DNA of 64,000 bases from Silvibacterium acidisoli (GCA_022870745.1 CP085323.1:1364001-1428000); one strand, 5' to 3'. Shown: positions 50,140-60,254, numbered from the stretch's first letter. Numbers and translations are program-made. Notes: generated by a model from the letters alone, not told the origin.

Positions 50140-52600
50140 GGGCCGCTTCGCTTCACACGCACTGCGCGCGAGCCTGCTGTGCGCGGCTACCGTATTCGCT
50201 GGCGGAATTTCTCCAGCTGCAACGAAGGCCAACACCCCATCGCAACTCGACTGGCCGACTTACGGGGGCCAGGCCGCGAACGATCACTATTCGCCGCTCA
50301 CGCAGATCAATCGCCGGAATGTGAAGACGCTCAGGAAGGTCTGGGAGTTCGACACTGGCGAGGCCGGCGCACTGCAGACGAATCCGATGATCGTGGGCCG
50401 CGTTCTTTACGGCAATACGCCGACGCAGAAGGTTTTTGCACTCGACGCCGCCACCGGCAAGCTGATCTGGAAGTTCGATCCGCACATCGGGCACACCGAA
50501 CCGCGCCGCGGCTTTTCTTACTGGACCGACGGCTCACAGGCACGCCTCTTCGCCTGCGTCATGAGCTATGTCTATGCGCTCGATGCGAAGACGGGTAAGC
50601 CTATTGAGAGCTTCGGCGAGAACGGCCGCATCGACCTGCGCAAGAATCTCGACCACGACGACTATCTCAGCCAGTCGGTCACGCTGACCAGCCCGGGACG
50701 CGTCTACAAGGATCTGCTCATCATGGGTTTTCGTACCTCGGAAACTCCGCCTGCGCCGCGCGGCGATATCCGCGCCTACGACACGCGCACCGGCCAGCTT
50801 CGCTGGAGCTTTCACACGATTCCTCATCCCGGCGAGCCCGGCTATGAAACATGGCCTGCCGATGCATGGAAGACAGCGGGCTCTGCCAACAACTGGTCCG
50901 GCATGGCCGTCGATGATAAGCGCGGCATCGTGTATGTGCCCACCGGCTCTGCGGTTCCGGACTTTTACGGAGCCAGCCGCCTCGGCAACGATCTTTATGC
51001 AAATTGCCTGCTCGCGCTCGATGCCAGCACCGGCAAGCTGATCTGGTATTTCCAGGGCGTGCATCACGATGTATGGGATCGCGACTTCCCTTCTCCGCCA
51101 ACGCTGTTAACTGTTACGCGAGACGGAAAAAAGATCGACGCCGTCGCGCAGACCAGCAAGCAAGGGATGATCTACGTCTTCGACCGCGTGACCGGCAAGC
51201 CGCTCTTTCCCATTGTCGAGAAGCCTTACCCCGCAAGCGATGTGCCCGGCGAGAAGACGTCGCCCACGCAGCCAACGCCGCTTGCGCCGGAGCCTTTCGA
51301 GCCGCAGCACATCGACGAGACGCAGCTTACAAATCGAACCCCCGAAGCGCACGACTGGGCAGTGAAGACCTTCCGCACCTATCGCAACGGCGGCCCGTTC
51401 TATCCATTCACTGTCGGCAGGAAGACCGTCATCTTTCCTGGCTACGATGGTGGTGCAGAGTGGGGCGGCTCGGCGGCCGATCCGCAGACAGGCGTTCTCT
51501 ATCTGAACTCGAATCAGGTCCTGTGGACGGGCGAGCTTGCCGAGAATCATGGCAAGCCCGGCTCCGGCGCGTGGATCTATCAGAATGAATGCGCCATCTG
51601 CCACGGAGAAACCCGCGCCGGCTCGCCCAACTTTCCGTCGCTGATCGATATAAACAAACGCATCTCCGAACAGCAGATCGTCGATACTATTCACGGCGGC
51701 AAAGGCCGCATGCCGTCGTTCCCGGGCATTCGCGACGGAGAGCTGGATCGCCTCGTGCATTATCTCGAGACCGGCGAAGATCTCGCTCCGGGAACGCAGT
51801 TGACCCAGGTGGCCACTCCCGCGAGCCAGCAACCGATGGCCATTATTGGCAGGCAGCTTTACGACAAGAACTGCGCACTCTGCCACGGCGAAGATCGCCA
51901 GGGCGTAGCTCGTGCGTTCCCTCGGCTGCTCGGTATCGGCGACAGTCTCTCCGCACATCAGCTCGTCTCGACTATCCGCAATGGCAAGGGCCGCATGCCT
52001 GCGTTTCCTGATGACAAATTATCTTCGGAAGATCTGGATGCGCTGCTCTTGTACCTGGGAACAGGCAGCGGTGCACCGACTTCGACAATCGAAGCCGGTG
52101 CCGGAGTGGCTAACGCCGAAAACGAGGGCCGCGAGATGGTATCCAAAGCCGGGAATGACGCCGAGCCACCGCGCTATCGCTTTACCGGCTACGACAAGTT
52201 CTACGATCCCGATGGATATCCGGCAAACGCTCCGCCATGGGGGACGCTCAACGCCATCGACCTGAACACCGGCAAATATCTCTGGAAGATTCCTTTCGGT
52301 TTCTATCCCGAACTGGCGCTCAAGGGCATGGGCAACACCGGTTCCGAAAGCTACGGCGGCCCAATCGTCACCGCTGGCGGATTGCTTTTCATCGCATCGA
52401 CCGTCTACGACAAGATGATGCATGCCTACGACAGCCGCACCGGCGAGCTGCTCTGGCAGTATCAGCTACCCTATGCGGGGGTTGCCACTCCTGCCACCTA
52501 TATGGTCGACGGCAAGCAGTACGTGGTCATCGCAGCGTCAGGCGGACGCGATGCAAGGTCCCGCTCCGAGGGCACTTATGTAGCCTTCGCGCTGCCCTGA
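50129..52600 (+). CDS. PQQ-dependent dehydrogenase with two inserted cytochrome c domains
   Basis: 823 residues with an N-terminal signal peptide ([20 protein letters not shown]). PQQ propeller repeats include [60 protein letters not shown] and late [16 protein letters not shown]. Between blades lie two haem-c sites, ECAICHGE (about 487) and CALCHGE (about 583), each with a later Met-Pro ([14 protein letters not shown]) axial ligand. Electrons would go from a sugar or alcohol through PQQ to the haems. Coupled to the multicopper oxidase gene. Confidence 0.93.
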   Translation: MSDKGRFASHALRASLLCAATVFAGGISPAATKANTPSQLDWPTYGGQAANDHYSPLTQINRRNVKTLRKVWEFDTGEAGALQTNPMIVGRVLYGNTPTQKVFALDAATGKLIWKFDPHIGHTEPRRGFSYWTDGSQARLFACVMSYVYALDAKTGKPIESFGENGRIDLRKNLDHDDYLSQSVTLTSPGRVYKDLLIMGFRTSETPPAPRGDIRAYDTRTGQLRWSFHTIPHPGEPGYETWPADAWKTAGSANNWSGMAVDDKRGIVYVPTGSAVPDFYGASRLGNDLYANCLLALDASTGKLIWYFQGVHHDVWDRDFPSPPTLLTVTRDGKKIDAVAQTSKQGMIYVFDRVTGKPLFPIVEKPYPASDVPGEKTSPTQPTPLAPEPFEPQHIDETQLTNRTPEAHDWAVKTFRTYRNGGPFYPFTVGRKTVIFPGYDGGAEWGGSAADPQTGVLYLNSNQVLWTGELAENHGKPGSGAWIYQNECAICHGETRAGSPNFPSLIDINKRISEQQIVDTIHGGKGRMPSFPGIRDGELDRLVHYLETGEDLAPGTQLTQVATPASQQPMAIIGRQLYDKNCALCHGEDRQGVARAFPRLLGIGDSLSAHQLVSTIRNGKGRMPAFPDDKLSSEDLDALLLYLGTGSGAPTSTIEAGAGVANAENEGREMVSKAGNDAEPPRYRFTGYDKFYDPDGYPANAPPWGTLNAIDLNTGKYLWKIPFGFYPELALKGMGNTGSESYGGPIVTAGGLLFIASTVYDKMMHAYDSRTGELLWQYQLPYAGVATPATYMVDGKQYVVIAASGGRDARSRSEGTYVAFALP

Positions 52601-52629
52601 GTCACCGCACCATTTACACTAAAAGAGTC

Positions 52630-53193
52630 ATGGTTTTCGTGCTCGACAACTACGATTCCTTCACCTACAACCTTGTGCAGTACATGGGCGAGCTCGGCGC
52701 GGAGATGACCATTCGCCGCAACGACGAGCTCACCGTCGACGAGGTTGAGGCGCTCAATCCTGAACGCATCCTGCTGTCTCCCGGTCCCTGCACACCGCAG
52801 GAAGCCGGCATCAGCATCGACCTGATCAAGCGCTTCGCGGGCAAAACACCGATCCTGGGCGTATGCCTCGGCCACCAGGCCATCGGCGCGGCATTCGGCG
52901 GTGACGTGATCCGCGCGCCGAAGCTGATGCATGGCAAGACCAGCCCGGTGGAGCATGACGGCAAGACCATCTTCAGCGGCATCTCCAGCCCGATGACCTG
53001 CACGCGCTACCACTCGCTGATCGTCTCGGAGAAGAATCTGCCCGCGGAGCTTGAGATCTCTGCCCGCACCGCCGACGGAACCATCATGGGTCTGCGCCAT
53101 CGCGAGTATGCAGTCGAGGGCGTGCAGTTTCACCCCGAGAGCGTACTTACCGACGACGGAAAACGCCTCATCAAGAACTTCCTGGAGCTCTAG
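52630..53193 (+). CDS. Glutamine amidotransferase of anthranilate/aminodeoxychorismate synthase
   Basis: 187 residues from the ATG at 52630. [29 protein letters not shown], the catalytic Cys in [15 protein letters not shown], and His-Glu in VQFHPES make this a TrpG/PabA-type subunit that feeds ammonia into anthranilate or 4-amino-4-deoxychorismate synthesis. No trpE/pabB gene is adjacent, so pabA and trpG cannot be separated; in many bacteria one protein serves both. Follows the PQQ gene by 29 bases. Confidence 0.93.
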   Translation: MVFVLDNYDSFTYNLVQYMGELGAEMTIRRNDELTVDEVEALNPERILLSPGPCTPQEAGISIDLIKRFAGKTPILGVCLGHQAIGAAFGGDVIRAPKLMHGKTSPVEHDGKTIFSGISSPMTCTRYHSLIVSEKNLPAELEISARTADGTIMGLRHREYAVEGVQFHPESVLTDDGKRLIKNFLEL

Positions 53194-53197
53194 GACA

Positions 53198-54193
53198 ATG
53201 CAGCTGCGCTCGGCTCTGGCTCTCGGTATGGGCGCGTTCGCTGCCACAGGAGTGGCCCAGCAGCAGCCCATCGCCTACGTTCCCACGCAGAACGTCTCGG
53301 TCTCCGGCTCGCTTTCCGTCGAAAACGGCAAAGCCAGCATCGGCAATAACGGAACCATCACCGCCAACGATTCGACGGCGCATGTTTCGCTTGCCCGCGG
53401 AGGCGATCTGCGCGTCTGCGCATCCACCAAGGTCAGCCTCTCCAAAGACTCAAGCGCTGGCCCTGCAGCAGGCAATGACTCCGCTCTCATGATCGCGCTC
53501 GATCGCGGGGCGATTGAAGCCAGCTACACGCCCGGCAAATATTCTGACGTTTTGCTGACGCCCGACCTGCGCATTCTTGTCTCCGGTCCGGGACAAGCCG
53601 ATCTGAAAGTCCGCATCAACAGCCAGGGCGATACCTGCATCGACAATCCAGGCGCAAACGCGCCTTATGTAACCGTGACCAGTCAGTTCGAGGGCGGTCT
53701 TTACCGTGTTCAGCCGAACCAGCGCGTTATGTTCGAGCATGGCAGCCTGCAGCAGGTGGTCGATAACGAGAAAGAGCCATGCGGCTGCCCCGTTGCCGCG
53801 CCCGTATCCGTTGCGGAGGCCGCGCCGGGAATCGTTACCAATCACGCCAATCCAGCGCAGCCGGGCAAGCCGGTCGGTGGTCCATCTTCCACGCCTGCCG
53901 ACACGGAGTTTCCGCTGGCCGTCAGCGAAGGGCTGAAGCCTCCACCTGTAAGTACCGCCCCGGTCGTTCCGGCAGGTACGCCGCACGCGGAGGTGACAGC
54001 GCCGATCTCCTTCGACGCGAATGCAACGCCCAACCCGTCAGCTCCGGGAGCGGCCGGAAAAGAACCGGAACCCGCGCCGACCGCTCAGCCTACGGCTGCG
54101 CCTGCAGCCCAGCCCACACCAGCCCCCAAGCAGGACAACGGCGGAGTCTTCCACCACATCGGCAGGTTTTTCGCGAAGCTTTTCGGTCGTTAA
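53198..54193 (+). CDS. Exported hypothetical protein with Pro/Ala-rich tail
   Basis: 331 residues, ATG at 53198, four bases after pabA/trpG. Signal peptide (MQLRSALALGMGAFAATGVAQQ). The middle region is a beta-strand-rich, FecR-like domain with LARGGDLRVCASTKVSLS and LMIALDRGAIEASYTPGKYSDVLLTPDLRI. A long Pro/Ala/Thr linker precedes a basic tail (FHHIGRFFAKLFGR). Cell-envelope role likely, function unknown. Confidence 0.82.
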   Translation: MQLRSALALGMGAFAATGVAQQQPIAYVPTQNVSVSGSLSVENGKASIGNNGTITANDSTAHVSLARGGDLRVCASTKVSLSKDSSAGPAAGNDSALMIALDRGAIEASYTPGKYSDVLLTPDLRILVSGPGQADLKVRINSQGDTCIDNPGANAPYVTVTSQFEGGLYRVQPNQRVMFEHGSLQQVVDNEKEPCGCPVAAPVSVAEAAPGIVTNHANPAQPGKPVGGPSSTPADTEFPLAVSEGLKPPPVSTAPVVPAGTPHAEVTAPISFDANATPNPSAPGAAGKEPEPAPTAQPTAAPAAQPTPAPKQDNGGVFHHIGRFFAKLFGR

Positions 54194-54202
54194 GCCAGAC
54201 GC

Positions 54203-54979
54203 TTAGCGCGTAATGTGCAGCGTGCGGCTCCAGCGAGTGTCAGTGAAGAAGTGCGTGGCCTCGTGCAGCCAGAAGGATACCTGGTCGCCCGCGCCGGTCT
54301 TGTACTGCTGGTCTTCCGGCGTCTCGAATGACCAGTAGACGAACATGGGACGTCCCAGGATGTTTTCCCGTGGCACGAATCCCCAGTAGCGGCTGTCGAG
54401 GCTGTACGGGCGGTTGTCGCCCATTGCAAAATAGTGCCCCGGCGGAACCACCAGGTCACCGTTCTGGATATGCTGCGGCAGCTCCACTGCCCAGGTCTCC
54501 GTCACCCCGACACCATCTGGAACCGGAACATTCGGGAAGTCGTCGCGGTAGGGGAAGGTATCGTCCGGCTTGATCGCCTGGGGCTCGTTCTGTGCCTTGC
54601 CGTTCAGGTAGACCACTCCGTTTTCTAGATGGATGCGATCGCCCGGAATGCCAACCACACGCTTCACCAGTGTCAGATTGGTCTCGTTCGGCTTGATGAA
54701 GACGATAATGTCGCCACGCTTCACGTCGCGATGATGCTCGAGCAGCGACCAGCCATGCTCCTTGGAACCGAACGTGATGCGATCCACCATTACGTGGTCG
54801 CCGATCAGCAGCGTGTTCAGCATGGATCCGGAAGGGATTTCAAAGTTCTCGAACACGAAGGTAAAGACGAACAGCACCACTACAAACATGGCGCAATAGG
54901 AGGCGAAGGTCTCCAGGCCTGTCTCGTCTGACTGTTTCTTTGCCTTCTTCTCTGCCTGAGCCTGTTCCATCGTGTCCAT
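54203..54979 (-). CDS. lepB: Signal peptidase I
   Basis: 258 residues from the ATG at 54979; an ATG at 55045 would add 22 residues. Membrane helix CAMFVVVLFVFTFVFENFEI, catalytic IPSGSM (Ser52), DHVMVDR, Lys in LVKRVVGIPGD and MGDNRPYSLDSRYWGFVPRENILG. It cleaves signal peptides of exported proteins. In a housekeeping setting beside efp, so probably the main enzyme; the paralogue at 22870 sits in the accessory region. Confidence 0.94.
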   Translation of the reverse strand: MDTMEQAQAEKKAKKQSDETGLETFASYCAMFVVVLFVFTFVFENFEIPSGSMLNTLLIGDHVMVDRITFGSKEHGWSLLEHHRDVKRGDIIVFIKPNETNLTLVKRVVGIPGDRIHLENGVVYLNGKAQNEPQAIKPDDTFPYRDDFPNVPVPDGVGVTETWAVELPQHIQNGDLVVPPGHYFAMGDNRPYSLDSRYWGFVPRENILGRPMFVYWSFETPEDQQYKTGAGDQVSFWLHEATHFFTDTRWSRTLHITR

Positions 54980-55122
54980 ACCCGACCCATTATATGGGGC
55001 ATCGATGAAGGATGCCTCGACCTCACGCGGCTTTCGCTGCCTCATGGTCGATAAGCTACAATTTCAGAGAGCGTCTTCAGATCTGTAGAACCCCATTGAG
55101 AGTCGAGTAAGGAGTTTCTTTT

Positions 55123-55683
55123 ATGGCGATTCCCGCCACACAAATGCGTCCGGGCATGATCATCAAGCACAACAACGAGCTCCATGCCGTTTTCTCGGTT
55201 GAGCACCGCACTCCCGGAAACCTGCGCGCTTTCATCCAGGCCAAGCTCCGCAACCTGCGCACCGGCGCCATGTTCGAACACCGCTTCCGCTCGCCCGACC
55301 CCATCGACCGCGTCATCGTCGACGAAATCGACATGGAGTTTCTCTATAACGACGGCGACGACTACTACTTCATGGACACCACCAGCTACGAGCAGACTCA
55401 CCTCAAGCGCGATACGCTGGGCGACGCCGTTGAATACCTCACGGCAAACCTCCAGATCACCGTCTCGTTCTTCGACGGAGTCGCCGTAGGCATCGAACTG
55501 CCGCAGGTCGTCGAGCTGACCGTGGTCGAGACCGAGCCTGGCCTCAAGTCCGCCACCGCGTCGTCGGTAACCAAGCCGGCCAAGATGGAAACCGGCCTCG
55601 TCGTACAGGTACCGCCCTTCATCAACGAAGGCGAGAAAATCCGCATCGATACGGCCGAAGGCGCTTACATGAGCCGCGCGTAA
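55123..55683 (+). CDS. efp: Elongation factor P
   Basis: 186 residues, ATG at 55123 with AAGGAG upstream. EF-P helps ribosomes through polyproline stretches. The three-domain fold is intact: N-terminal KOW-like (MIIKHNNELHAVFSVEHRTPGNLRAF), then FRSPDPIDRVIVDEIDMEFLYNDGDDYYFMD and VELTVVETEPGLKSATASSVTKPAKMETG. The modification-loop tip is TPGNLRA, with Asn instead of the usual Lys or Arg neighbour pattern needing alignment. Proline-rich tails in nearby proteins (2-2377, 53198) would depend on it. Confidence 0.96.
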   Translation: MAIPATQMRPGMIIKHNNELHAVFSVEHRTPGNLRAFIQAKLRNLRTGAMFEHRFRSPDPIDRVIVDEIDMEFLYNDGDDYYFMDTTSYEQTHLKRDTLGDAVEYLTANLQITVSFFDGVAVGIELPQVVELTVVETEPGLKSATASSVTKPAKMETGLVVQVPPFINEGEKIRIDTAEGAYMSRA

Positions 55684-55695
55684 GCTTCTATTCAT

Positions 55696-55734
55696 GACAC
55701 GAAGAGCGCAGCGACCTGCTGCGCTCTTCGTGTC
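55696..55734 (+). terminator. Strong hairpin after efp
   Basis: GACACGAAGAGCGCAGC (55696-55712) pairs perfectly with GCTGCGCTCTTCGTGTC (55718-55734), loop GACCT. Seventeen pairs but no T-run; it may end efp transcription or protect the RNA 3' end. Confidence 0.7.
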
Positions 55735-55778
55735 TGCAGAGTTGCGGCAGCCGCCGGTCTTTGAAACACTAGCTCCGC

Positions 55779-56060
55779 ATGGTTCGCCATTACCTCGTCA
55801 AAGGCCGCGTACAGGGAGTCGGTTTCCGCTGGTTCGTTCACCGGGAGGCAGCCGCACTCGGCCTGAAGGGCTGGGTGCGCAACACCGAAGACGGGCACGT
55901 TGAAGTCGTCGCCGCAGGCGATGAGCCGGTACTGGCCGAGCTTGAATCCGCGCTGCACAAGGGCTCGCGCGGCAGCCGCGTCGATGCCGTCATCACACAT
56001 GATCTGGCCGAGAGCGAAGGCGATTCCCTTGGCAATTTTCAAATCGAAGGCGCCTGGTAA
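55779..56060 (+). CDS. acyP: Acylphosphatase
   Basis: 93 residues, the usual length. GRVQGVGFRWFVHREAAALGLKGWVRNTEDGHVEVVAAG contains the phosphate loop, the catalytic Arg and the Asn (WVRN). Hydrolyses acyl phosphates such as 1,3-bisphosphoglycerate. Ends 24 bases before apt, so probably one unit. Confidence 0.95.
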   Translation: MVRHYLVKGRVQGVGFRWFVHREAAALGLKGWVRNTEDGHVEVVAAGDEPVLAELESALHKGSRGSRVDAVITHDLAESEGDSLGNFQIEGAW

Positions 56061-56084
56061 GCAGGCAAAGGAGTTTCCCTACTG

Positions 56085-56624
56085 ATGCACAGCCCCATCA
56101 ATTGCGAGCCGCTCAAAGAGCTTGTCCGTACCGTTCCCGACTTTCCAAAGCCCGGCATCCTCTTTTACGACATCACCACGCTGCTGAAAGACCAGAAGGG
56201 CTTTGCAGAAATGATAGATGCCCTGGCCGCGCACTACATCGGCAAAGACATCGACCTGGTACTCGGAATCGAAGCTCGCGGATTTATCTTTGGACCGGCA
56301 CTCGCCTATCGGTTGAATGCGGGCTTCGTACCGGTACGCAAGCCGAAGAAGCTGCCCGCCCCTACCGCCAAGGTCACCTACGATCTTGAATACGGCAGCG
56401 ATAGCCTGGAGATACATCTTGACGCCATCGAACCCGGGCAGAATGTGTTGCTGGTCGACGATCTGCTGGCCACAGGTGGAACGATGGAAGCTACTGTGAA
56501 GCTCGTGCAGCAGCTTGGCGGCCATATCGCCGGCCTGGCATTCGCTGTGGAGCTCGACTTCCTGAAGGGACGCAGCAAGTTCCCTGATTTCGACGTCTTC
56601 AGCCTGCTGCACTACGACGAGTAG
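56085..56624 (+). CDS. apt: Adenine phosphoribosyltransferase
   Basis: 179 residues. [15 protein letters not shown] start, [31 protein letters not shown] and the PRPP-binding loop [16 protein letters not shown] are all typical. Salvages adenine to AMP. Possible start codon ATG at 56085 following AAAGGAG. Confidence 0.96.
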   Translation: MHSPINCEPLKELVRTVPDFPKPGILFYDITTLLKDQKGFAEMIDALAAHYIGKDIDLVLGIEARGFIFGPALAYRLNAGFVPVRKPKKLPAPTAKVTYDLEYGSDSLEIHLDAIEPGQNVLLVDDLLATGGTMEATVKLVQQLGGHIAGLAFAVELDFLKGRSKFPDFDVFSLLHYDE

Positions 56625-56654
56625 CGCAGCAGGGCGATTCCGCGAGACGGCAGC

Positions 56655-56807
56655 TTACGAAGACGACGAGCTGCCGCGCAGGAAGTGAAAGACGATCGAG
56701 ATCACAGCGAAGATCAGCAGCAGGTGAATGAGAAAACCCGCCGTGTGAAAGACCACGAACCCGCCGAGCCAGGCGAGAATCAGAACCACACCAATTGCTA
56801 GCCACAT
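56655..56807 (-). CDS. Small two-helix membrane protein (Lmo0937-like)
   Basis: 50 residues: ATG at 56807-56805, TAA at 56657-56655, with GGGAGG before the start. MWLAIGVVLILAWLGGFVVF then FLIHLLLIFAVISIVFHFL gives two membrane helices, with a SSSSS end. This matches the pattern of the very small Lmo0937-family membrane proteins. Function unknown. Confidence 0.85.
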   Translation of the reverse strand: MWLAIGVVLILAWLGGFVVFHTAGFLIHLLLIFAVISIVFHFLRGSSSSS

Positions 56808-56903
56808 GGAAATGCCTCCCAGAATGAACCTATAGCGGTCAAGCCGCTACGGTTACGCACTCGTATGAGAGGCATCGCGTTAAAAAGGTTTTCTTGGTGG
56901 AAC

Positions 56904-57302
56904 TTACGGCTGCGGCTGAGCGTCTCCATCGGCCGAAACCAGCGGCGGTAGCTTGCTGGTATGTCCGGCTTCATGAAGCACCTTGTCCACGTGGCTCAAT
57001 ACTTCTTCCACCGTCATGGTGTACATCTCGCGGCCATTATCGTAGCCGGTTTCGACCGTCTGCTTCAGGTAATGCCCGGCTGCCTGCGCGGCGAGCGCAT
57101 CGGTGATCACGTGGCCCGTGCGCTGCTTCTGCTCCACCCATGCGAGGCAGGGCATTGCAATCCACACCGATCGGCCGTTCACGTCAAAACGGACATCGAC
57201 GGCATCGGCGTGGCGGGTAGCGATTGCGACCACATTTGCAGTCCAGCGGCAGTGTAAATCCTCACCGGTCCAGCGATCTTTTACTCGGAAGTCGTCATAC
57301 AT
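56904..57302 (-). CDS. Conserved hypothetical protein
   Basis: 132 residues, soluble. MYDDFRVKDRWTGEDLHCRW and later VNGRSVWIAMPCLAWVEQKQRTGHVITDALAAQAAGHYL suggest a compact alpha/beta domain; no family recognised. The last 20 residues are low complexity (PPLVSADGDAQPQP). Monocistronic on the minus strand. Confidence 0.75.
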   Translation of the reverse strand: MYDDFRVKDRWTGEDLHCRWTANVVAIATRHADAVDVRFDVNGRSVWIAMPCLAWVEQKQRTGHVITDALAAQAAGHYLKQTVETGYDNGREMYTMTVEEVLSHVDKVLHEAGHTSKLPPLVSADGDAQPQP

Positions 57303-57480
57303 GGCATCTCCAGCCTAATCGCAGTCTGAATCCGCATCAAGTGCCAGGCCGTTTACGCAAAACATGGAATAAGAAATCTCCAGGAAAAGCGGGAAAAAAC
57401 GACTGCCGGTTAACCTTCGCAGACTTCGCGTCGTCCAAGAAGCTTAAGTTTGGGAATCCCCCATCGAAGGAGTACGCAAC

Positions 57481-57861
57481 GTGTCCCTTAGCGCTCAGTC
57501 ATTGAAGCATTTTCAGGAAAAGCTGCTCGAGCAGAAGCGGCAGCTTCAGCAGACCATGTCCGCCACAGTAGAACAGGGCCGCGCAACGTTCACGGAAGAG
57601 ACCCAGGATGTAGCCGACCAGGCTGTTTCCTCCTACCAACGCGAGATGCTTTTCTCTCAAGGAAGTAAAGGGCATGCGCAGCTGCGGTCGGTTGGCCAGG
57701 CGTTGCAACGCATCGAGGATGGGAGCTTTGGAGAATGCACCCATTGCGGCAATGAAATCGGCGCGAAGCGCCTGGAAGCGATGCCATCCACTCCCTACTG
57801 CATCGATTGCCAGGAAAAACGGGAGAGGGGCGAACTTGAAGACCCGTCGCGAGCCGCATAA
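57481..57861 (+). CDS. DksA/TraR-type zinc finger protein
   Basis: 126 residues from a GTG at 57481, with GAAGGAG upstream. N-terminal coiled coil (FQEKLLEQKRQLQQTMSATVEQGRAT), then GECTHCGNEIGAKRLEAMPSTPYCIDC, a four-Cys zinc finger as in DksA, which binds RNA polymerase in the secondary channel in stringent control. The acidic DxxDxA tip of true DksA is not clearly present, so it may be a DksA-like paralogue. Confidence 0.9.
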   Translation: MSLSAQSLKHFQEKLLEQKRQLQQTMSATVEQGRATFTEETQDVADQAVSSYQREMLFSQGSKGHAQLRSVGQALQRIEDGSFGECTHCGNEIGAKRLEAMPSTPYCIDCQEKRERGELEDPSRAA

Positions 57862-57994
57862 AACTCGCAAAATCATCGCAATGCGGTCAACGCGCGGCGA
57901 TTGACCCGGTCTTTTTTGCGCTGATAGACTAATAGCATCTAAACGTAGCGCGGCTACGAGCTGGCCGCGCTGCCGAACGTTCCCGCCCAGAAGG

Positions 57995-58738
57995 ATGTCC
58001 CTCGCAGTGGATACACAAACACGTCACGCACTGAAACAGGATCCGCTCGTTAACGCAACCGAGTCGAGCGTCGACTGGGTCCAGGCGAATCGCACGAACC
58101 TCATCAAGATCGCGATCGCCGTGGTCGTTGTTGTTGCAGTGATTGTCGTCGGCTGCGTTGTTTACAACTCCCGCACCGAGCAGGCATCCGTTGCCTTCGG
58201 CAAGGCGATGGACGTTTATACCGCTCCGATCCGCACAGCCGGCCAGCCGGTCGCGCCCGGCGAGGCCTCCTATACCTCGGCTGCAGAACGCGCCAAGGCC
58301 GCAAACCCGCTCTTTACCAAGATCGCCGGCGATTACGGATGGTCCGATGTGGGAGCGAACGCCGAATATTTCGCCGGTCTCACCTACCTGGATATGGGAC
58401 AGGACGCACAGGCTGAATCAACCTTGCAGAAGGCTGCCTCCTCGCATGACAGCTCGCTGGCTGCCCTTGCCAAGATGGCGCTCGCCGGCCTCTATCGCCA
58501 GACCAACCGCGCCGGTCAGGCAGTCGATCTCTACCAGCAGATCATCAAGAAGCCAGCCCAGACGGTCCCGGCTTCCGCCGCCAAGCTGCAGCTGGCACAG
58601 CTCTACGAGAACACCAATCCTGAACAGGCAAAGAAGCTTTATGCCGAAATAAAGGACGAGGACAAAACCGGCGTAGCCGGCCAGATCGCCACGCAAAAGC
58701 TCTCCGGAGCCAAGGCGCCTACCGGACTCGCACGTTAA
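57995..58738 (+). CDS. TPR-like membrane-anchored protein (YfgM-like)
   Basis: 247 residues: cytoplasmic start, one membrane helix (IKIAIAVVVVVAVIVVGCVVY at about 37-57), then helical repeats (AEYFAGLTYLDMGQDAQAESTLQKAASS, ALAKMALAGLYRQTNRAGQAVDLYQQIIKKP). This matches the YfgM/TPR_21 type, linked in E. coli to the translocon and outer-membrane assembly. A GTG at 58007 is an alternative start. Confidence 0.88.
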   Translation: MSLAVDTQTRHALKQDPLVNATESSVDWVQANRTNLIKIAIAVVVVVAVIVVGCVVYNSRTEQASVAFGKAMDVYTAPIRTAGQPVAPGEASYTSAAERAKAANPLFTKIAGDYGWSDVGANAEYFAGLTYLDMGQDAQAESTLQKAASSHDSSLAALAKMALAGLYRQTNRAGQAVDLYQQIIKKPAQTVPASAAKLQLAQLYENTNPEQAKKLYAEIKDEDKTGVAGQIATQKLSGAKAPTGLAR

Positions 58739-58757
58739 ACCTCGACGGTTCAAAAGG

Positions 58758-58787
58758 AAAGGCACGCATCGCGCGTGCCTTTCTTAT
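58758..58787 (+). terminator. Intrinsic terminator after the TPR-like gene
   Basis: AAAGGCACGC (58758-58767) pairs with GCGTGCCTTT (58773-58782), followed by CTTATTT. Perfect 10-bp stem. Confidence 0.85.
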
Positions 58788-59563
58788 TTAACCGTCTCGT
58801 CCAGTTCCCGATGGGGCGTCCCGATCAGATACAGTACCCCCGCCATTCCGCCCCGATATTCGCCGCATTCCCACGAGTAGTCCTTTGCATGAAGCGGAGC
58901 TGAGAGTTCCTCCAGCTCAGACCGGGTGTACGCGCGTAAGCACGACAGAATTCCATCCAGCCAGAGCGTCAGCGGAATTAGGGGCAGGCAATACGTCCAG
59001 AAGATCCGTGCCCAGCGGAAGGGCTTGATCTTCGGGGCGGTGACCAGCGCGAGCAGGGGCAGCGCCACGGTAGCGATAGCGGTTCTGAGGTCACGCTGGG
59101 CTACCTCGAGTACAGCAATCCCCTCTCTTCGCTCGAATGCATCCCGCAAGATCGCCCGCGCCGCCTCTGGGGCGAAGTGATGGAAAGATGAGACGACAGT
59201 GCGAAAACCCCGCAGATCGTTCGGCAACTGCGTGGCGTCGACAGATTCCGGCCTGTACGTAATTCTGCCGGCACTCGCTATCTCCAGCCGCCGAAAGGCC
59301 TCGTTGTTCGGATACTTATCGGTGAGAACGATCGCGCAGTCGAAGTCGCGAAAGAGCGTAGCCCAGGGACCTCCACCGCCGGAGCAAAGGTCGACAATCT
59401 GCCCCGCTCCCGCCGATTCGAGATGCGCTCTCAGCTTCGGAGCGACGCACCGATAGGTCGCCAGCCTGTTCCAAAGGGTCTCTAATGCCTCGGTGAAGAG
59501 GTCTCTCAGCAACTGTGGATAGAGGCGATGATCGTGAAACTCAAACCAGGTTCTGCGGCGCAT
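58784..59563 (-). CDS. Class I methyltransferase-like protein with membrane segment
   Basis: 259 residues. QIVDLCSGGGGPWATLF is a SAM-binding motif I, followed by AIVLTDKYPNN and VVSSFHHFAPEAARAIL. A hydrophobic segment (AIATVALPLLALVTAP, RIFWTYCLPLIPLTLWLDGIL) suggests membrane association. Substrate unknown. Convergent with the TPR-like gene. Confidence 0.82.
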   Translation of the reverse strand: MRRRTWFEFHDHRLYPQLLRDLFTEALETLWNRLATYRCVAPKLRAHLESAGAGQIVDLCSGGGGPWATLFRDFDCAIVLTDKYPNNEAFRRLEIASAGRITYRPESVDATQLPNDLRGFRTVVSSFHHFAPEAARAILRDAFERREGIAVLEVAQRDLRTAIATVALPLLALVTAPKIKPFRWARIFWTYCLPLIPLTLWLDGILSCLRAYTRSELEELSAPLHAKDYSWECGEYRGGMAGVLYLIGTPHRELDETVK

Positions 59564-59648
59564 CTTTCAAAATCCTACGCCAGGAAGTTTCCTGGTTCTT
59601 GACGAACGAAATCGCTATGCGTCCCGTCTGTTTCTCAGGGAGTATAGG

Positions 59649-60254
59649 ATGGGATCTTTTCCGGGAGAGCTGGGTAACTGGATGTCTCCGGCTTTTATTT
59701 CCGAGGAGGCGCGGGTCACAGTCCCGGTCAAAGAGTTGGATTCGAGTCAGACCATTGTGAGCCTTGTCGCTACCTATTCGGCGACTCTTTACCGCGTTGC
59801 CTATTCGGTCGTTCGGAACGCGGCCGAAGCAGAGGACGCGGTGCAGGAAACTTTTGTGCGTGTGTTGCGGAATGAAGACAAGCTGTCCGAAGTTCGCGAC
59901 CCTCGCGTATGGCTTATCCGAATCGTCTGGAACGTGGTTCTCGACCGCAAACGCCGGGCAAAGACCCGCCCCGAAAACGACGATATTGCGGATTACGCCC
60001 GCATTCTTCCCACTGCAGAAGCCAGCGCTGACGATTCGCTGGTGTCTACCGAAACACACTCCCGGATCCTGGCCCTGATCGATCGCCTGCCGCAAAAAGA
60101 ACGCCAGGCGCTGTTACTCTCGGCGGTCGACGAGCTCTCCACCGTCGAGATCGCAAACGTGTTGCAGACAACCGAGTCGTCCGTCCGGTCTCGAATCTTT
60201 CGCGCACGCCGCTTGCTCTCCGACATGCTGGAGAAGGAAGGAATCTCGCGATGA
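59649..60254 (+). CDS. ECF-type RNA polymerase sigma factor
   Basis: 201 residues. Region 2: LYRVAYSVVRNAAEAEDAVQETFVRVLRN; region 4: LPQKERQALLLSAVDELSTVEIANVLQTTESSVRSRIFRARRLLSDML. An N-terminal extension of about 30 residues precedes region 2. The stop overlaps the next gene's ATG (ATGA), which is typical of sigma/anti-sigma pairs. Confidence 0.93.
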   Translation: MGSFPGELGNWMSPAFISEEARVTVPVKELDSSQTIVSLVATYSATLYRVAYSVVRNAAEAEDAVQETFVRVLRNEDKLSEVRDPRVWLIRIVWNVVLDRKRRAKTRPENDDIADYARILPTAEASADDSLVSTETHSRILALIDRLPQKERQALLLSAVDELSTVEIANVLQTTESSVRSRIFRARRLLSDMLEKEGISR

